This document shows, piece by piece, positions 61,200 to 64,000 of a stretch of DNA of 64,000 nucleotides. The translations under genes were made by a program, and so were the position numbers. The stretch is from assembly GCA_029953675.1 (NCBI GenBank), contig JAMWBK010000004.1, forward strand, positions 3,127,942-3,191,941, in the 5' to 3' direction. Within the stretch, counting starts at the first letter, position 1. Each line of letters opens with the position of its first letter. The DNA is from Rhodosorus marinus. Lineage: Eukaryota > Rhodophyta > Stylonematophyceae > Stylonematales > Stylonemataceae. Below the pieces are notes generated by a model that saw nothing but the letters and a program-made list of their open reading frames with translations, did not search any database and had not been told where the DNA came from.

Positions 61200-63401
61200 G
61201 TGCCGGAGGTCCTACGCAAAGTGGCAACTCAGTGGGCGCTGCGAGCGGTGATGGACCGGGTCCGCGAGCTGTTGGTGCCGTTGCAGCTGGGAATCGGGGT
61301 CAGCGGTGGCTGTGAACGGTCACTGCACGCCATCCAGGCCCACCTGTCATGTGAACCAGACTCGGTTGCACTTCGACTGGACCTCGAGAACGCCTTTAAC
61401 CGCATTGATAGGCGAATTGCCAAGAAACTGGTGGCCCAGCACTTCCCTGAGCTCACAGCGGTGTATAGGCTCGGATATGGAGGCGATGGGGAAACACCGA
61501 CGCTTTGTGGATGGCGGACGACGCAAGAAGACAACCACCTGCACAAGGACAGACTGACGCTGCAAGCAGAAACCGGAGTACAACAAGGCGACCCTTTAGG
61601 TCCGGTGCTACATGCGCTCTCCCTGGCCCCTTTTCTCAAGGCACTCAGCAACAAGTTTCAGGGAGTCACGATCGTCGCCATCCATGACGACATCACTCTG
61701 GTCGGCGCATTGCCTATATTGAAGGAGGCTCTCCAATGGGGACAGACCCTGCTACCGTGCCTGGGAGCCCGCCTGCAGCTCAGCAAATGCAGCCTTTATG
61801 GTCGATCCCTCACCACTACACGCTTGGTGAACCGTGCGATTCCCGGCGTGCAAGTGACTAGGGAAGGCCTCACAATCCACTCCATCCCCATCGGCACTCG
61901 GCAGTACATCGAGCACGAGTGTAGACGGCTGCAGAACAAACACGAGACGCTGTTCAAGGAGATTTCGAGCCTGCCAACCGATGAACTGCCTATCCAGCTT
62001 GCGCTTTACAGGTATTGCGCTGAAACGAGGTTGGATTACACCTTGCGATGCCTTGCCTACCCGTTTGGACGAGCTCTGGCCAGGGAAGCGGACAGTATGA
62101 GCAGATACCACTTAGAGGTCTTGTTTGGTGGCCTCTGCACGACGGCCTTGGTCGAGGATGAGCTGATACACCCGGTCAACGAGCAGATTTCGTTGCCCTG
62201 CCGATGGGGCGGATTGGGGTTCGCGACCCGTGCAAGAATACAGCCGATTGCGTTCTTCTCGGCCTGGGCGCAGACCCTGAGAGACCATGCGGGTCAGTGG
62301 CCCTATATAACGGAGGTGGAGCGACAGGTCAGGCAAGGTGGCGACATACACATCAGCCACCTAGGCCGACTGCAGGTGTCAACGGAGACGATCGGTGAGC
62401 AAATCCGCGCGTCTAGTCGTGCTATAGAGCGGAGACTGTGCCCAGACACGGCGCCGCGGATCCGGAGACTGGCCAAGCTGCCCGAATTGAGAGACGAAGC
62501 CGCACCTGAAGTAGCGGACTCCCCTCGCGATTGGAACCATGGTTCAATACAACAAACCCTCTCTAGGGAGGCACACCATCGCGCGTTCCAACGTTTGGTC
62601 GGCAACGAGGGCGTTTCGCATGAACACCGTGCAAGAATCCGATCGGCGGCCGGCTCGGGTTCGGGGGTATGGCTGCGGGAACTACCGTTGCTAGAGCCGA
62701 GAAAGCTGGACTCACAGGAATTGCAGGTAAATGTTCGACAACTGCTGGGGCTGCCGATTCCGGGGTTGCGGACAACGGAGCAGTGCACCAGTTGCCGTAG
62801 GAAACATGGCCCAAATGGGGTGCAACGATTTCAACACTGTCCAACATCGACGGGACTATGGCAGAGACGGCACGACGAGCTCTGTACGGAGCTAGGGAGA
62901 TGGCTCAACCGATGGAATTTTCTTGACATACAGCAAGAACCGCAGAGGTATTTTGAGAATTACCAGCTGCGACCAGATATCGTGGCGACCCATCCAAAGA
63001 CCTTTCAAAAGTACGCGATCGATGTGACGGTGATTTCACCGCTACAGGAAAAGTACATAAGGCGTGGCAGTGCAGAAAACGGGTATGCAGCGAAACTGGC
63101 GGAGAACTACAAGCTCGCGCACTATAAAGAGGCGATGAGTGTGGAAAAGCCCGAGGAGAAGTTCATCCCGATCGCGATAGAGACCTTTGGGCGGAGCGGG
63201 AGGTTGACGCAAGACTTTTTGCGGGACAGTTGTAAACACTTGTTGCATCGAGATGAGGAGCTAAGGGATGCACGATCCCAGTTAAACAGGATCCTATGGC
63301 AGGGCAACGCGGCGATTGCGCTTGGCGCTCTACGTGCGGACCAGTTGGAGAACCCACTGGTTCCTGTTTTTTCTTTTGAACGTAGCATGAGACCCCGGTA
63401 G
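61200..63401 (+). CDS. LINE ORF2, RT, Cys/His motif and restriction-like endonuclease (copy A)
   Basis: 733 codons. The RT palm has motif A LRLDLENAFNRID, motif B ETGVQQGDPLGPVL and motif C VAIHDDITLVG (His-Asp-Asp instead of the usual Ala-Asp-Asp). A long thumb/linker follows, then QCTSCRRKHGPNGVQRFQHCPTS, a Cys/His cluster, and the endonuclease RPDIVATHPKTFQKYAIDVTVISP (PD-x14-D) with downstream KLAHYKEAM and IAIETFG. The RT makes cDNA by target-primed synthesis and the PD-(D/E)xK nuclease nicks the target. The homologous frame opens upstream of the listed ATG (AGIRPIGVPEVLRKVATQW). Confidence 0.93.
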   Translation: MPEVLRKVATQWALRAVMDRVRELLVPLQLGIGVSGGCERSLHAIQAHLSCEPDSVALRLDLENAFNRIDRRIAKKLVAQHFPELTAVYRLGYGGDGETPTLCGWRTTQEDNHLHKDRLTLQAETGVQQGDPLGPVLHALSLAPFLKALSNKFQGVTIVAIHDDITLVGALPILKEALQWGQTLLPCLGARLQLSKCSLYGRSLTTTRLVNRAIPGVQVTREGLTIHSIPIGTRQYIEHECRRLQNKHETLFKEISSLPTDELPIQLALYRYCAETRLDYTLRCLAYPFGRALAREADSMSRYHLEVLFGGLCTTALVEDELIHPVNEQISLPCRWGGLGFATRARIQPIAFFSAWAQTLRDHAGQWPYITEVERQVRQGGDIHISHLGRLQVSTETIGEQIRASSRAIERRLCPDTAPRIRRLAKLPELRDEAAPEVADSPRDWNHGSIQQTLSREAHHRAFQRLVGNEGVSHEHRARIRSAAGSGSGVWLRELPLLEPRKLDSQELQVNVRQLLGLPIPGLRTTEQCTSCRRKHGPNGVQRFQHCPTSTGLWQRRHDELCTELGRWLNRWNFLDIQQEPQRYFENYQLRPDIVATHPKTFQKYAIDVTVISPLQEKYIRRGSAENGYAAKLAENYKLAHYKEAMSVEKPEEKFIPIAIETFGRSGRLTQDFLRDSCKHLLHRDEELRDARSQLNRILWQGNAAIALGALRADQLENPLVPVFSFERSMRPR

Positions 63402-63407
63402 CGGGGT
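63392..63407 (+). promoter_or_regulatory. Hairpin enclosing the ORF2 stop codon
   Basis: ACCCCG (63392-63397) pairs with CGGGGT (63402-63407) around a GTAG loop containing the TAG stop (63399-63401). The same hairpin occurs in the truncated copies (58468-58483, 63640-63655) and in copy E (40758-40773), and degenerately in the relics. It is a candidate RNA structure for translation termination or RT recognition. Confidence 0.6.
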
Positions 63408-63416
63408 TGTTGTGAG

Positions 63417-63483
63417 TGATTCCCTAGATAGCAATCGGCTTAGTGTTACGTCGCATTAGGCGACTGCCCAATAAAGCTCACGG
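63417..63483 (+). promoter_or_regulatory. Conserved LINE 3' tail
   Basis: GATTCCCTAGATAGCAATCG leads to GTTACGTCGCATTAGGCGACTGCCCAATAAAGCTCACGG. Counterparts: 40787-40849, 36119-36178, 52425-52460, 53088-53146, 57784-57829, 58493-58559 and 63665-63731. The consensus core TAGGCAGCTGCCCARTAAAG has a GGCAGCTGCC palindrome and AATAAA resembling a poly(A) signal. It is probably the RNA end recognised for target-primed reverse transcription. Confidence 0.7.
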
Positions 63484-63533
63484 TTACGTTAGTCTGGGGT
63501 TACGTTAGTCTGGGGTTACGTTAGTCTGGGGTT
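63484..63533 (+). repeat. Telomere-like array between LINE A and a short copy
   Basis: Three perfect TTACGTTAGTCTGGGG units (63484-63531) and TT. Confidence 0.95.
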
Positions 63534-63731
63534 ACAGGATCCTATGGCAGGGCAACGCGGCGATTGCGCTTGGCGCTCTACGTGCGGACCAGTTGGAGAA
63601 CCCACTGGTTCCTGTTTTTTCTTTTGAACGTAGCATGAGACCCCGGTAGCGGGGTTGTTGTGAGTGATTCCCTAGATAGCAATCGGCTTAGTGTTACGTC
63701 GCATTAGGCGACTGCCCAATAAAGCTCACGG
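63534..63731 (+). mobile_element. Severely 5'-truncated LINE A copy (198 bp)
   Basis: Matches the last 198 bp of copy A (from ACAGGATCCTATGGC). The left junction GGGGTT|ACAGG is in the same repeat phase as the 57848 copy, and the right junction is again ACGG|TTACG. No difference from copy A was noticed. Confidence 0.95.
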
Positions 63732-64000
63732 TTACGTTAGTCTGGGGTTACGTCTGGGGTTACGTTAGTCTGGGGTTACGTTAGTCTGGGGTTACGTTAG
63801 TCTGGGGTTACGTTAGTCTGGGGTTACGTTAGTCTGGGGTTACGTTAGTCTGGGGTTACGTTAGTCTGGGGTTACGTTAGTCTGGGGTTACGTTAGTCTG
63901 GGGTTACGTTAGTCTGGGGTTACGTTAGTCTGGGGTTACGTTAGTCTGGGGTTACGTTAGTCTGGGGTTACGTTAGTCTGGGGTTACGTTAGTCTGGGGT
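63732..64000 (+). repeat. Telomere-like tandem array, 16-bp unit, running off the window
   Basis: One perfect unit (63732-63747), one 12-bp variant TTACGTCTGGGG (63748-63759), then 15 perfect TTACGTTAGTCTGGGG units and one base. The G-rich strand (runs of four G) is the plus strand and points to the window end, as in a right-hand chromosome end. The TTAG plus GGGG content resembles expanded telomeric repeats. Window truncation prevents deciding whether this is the terminus or a long interstitial array. Confidence 0.9.

Larger units (their letters stand above)
58631..63483 (+). mobile_element. LINE copy A: near-complete telomere-repeat-associated non-LTR retrotransposon with restriction-like endonuclease
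   Basis: About 4.85 kb: a 5' UTR of about 50 bp, ORF1 (58682-60265), ORF2 (60265-63401, one frame interruption near 61158-61162) and an 82-bp 3' UTR ending CTCACGG. It lies between 16-bp repeat arrays. ORF2 carries RT and a C-terminal restriction-like endonuclease with an upstream Cys/His motif, the architecture of the R2/CRE/NeSL/Genie side of the LINEs. There is no apurinic endonuclease domain. Two ORFs are unusual on that side but known (SLACS). The 5' boundary is approximate. Confidence 0.93.

Noticed and set aside
57727-64000. CRISPR-like array interpretation of the regular repeats
   Set aside because: The 16-bp units are contiguous with no spacers, the context is eukaryotic, and the interruptions are retrotransposon copies.

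Overview
This is nuclear DNA of a eukaryote. Genes are split by many short GT-AG introns (about 60-215 bp; one gene has 13 exons), and the products are eukaryotic: a complex I subunit, a proteasome assembly chaperone, ALG14, a WDR74/Nsa1 ribosome-assembly factor and a vacuolar cation/proton exchanger. A Uup-type ABC-F protein and a small protein with a GKGFGGGEATRD-type motif hint at a plastid-bearing protist, perhaps a red alga. That is inference; the window has no decisive marker.

Layout. (1) About 0.6-35.2 kb is a gene-rich arm: ABC-F ATPase; a secreted coiled-coil/membrane protein; a four-helix membrane protein; a DMAC1-like mini-protein; a CBM48-like protein; a CCDC137-like basic protein; NDUFA2; PAC3; three paralogous C2H2 zinc-finger genes with a shared unfamiliar N-terminal domain; an MMTAG2 homologue; ALG14; a CAX exchanger; WDR74/Nsa1; and cytidine deaminase. 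Most models were built by joining exons by eye, requiring GT-AG sites and matching phase. (2) About 35.6-53.2 kb is a retrotransposon graveyard with one small gene at 37 kb. It holds relics and damaged copies of one LINE superfamily, plus a decayed Ty3/gypsy chromovirus (about 43.0-48.3 kb) lodged in one of them. (3) 54.3-55.4 kb carries an intact single-exon gene for a secreted, probably beta-propeller protein. (4) 55.8-64.0 kb is telomere-like: a 16-bp unit, TTACGTTAGTCTGGGG, in tandem, repeatedly interrupted by LINE copies all in the same orientation. The window ends inside 15 perfect units.

Main discovery. The LINE family appears to target this 16-bp repeat. The near-complete copy (about 58.6-63.5 kb) has ORF1 and an overlapping ORF2 (TAATG junction). 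ORF2 has a reverse transcriptase with an unusual I-H-D-D active site, a cysteine/histidine motif and a C-terminal restriction-like endonuclease (PD-x14-D). Two 5'-truncated copies sit in the same array. Both start at the same phase of the repeat (GGGGTT|AC) and both end at GG|TTACG, as expected of site-specific target-primed insertion. All copies share a compact 3' tail with a palindromic core, a poly(A)-signal-like element and a hairpin around the ORF2 stop codon. Inland copies are progressively more decayed and carry traces of the same repeat, so the subtelomere reads as layers of past chromosome ends. Whether the array is the true telomere cannot be decided from this window alone.
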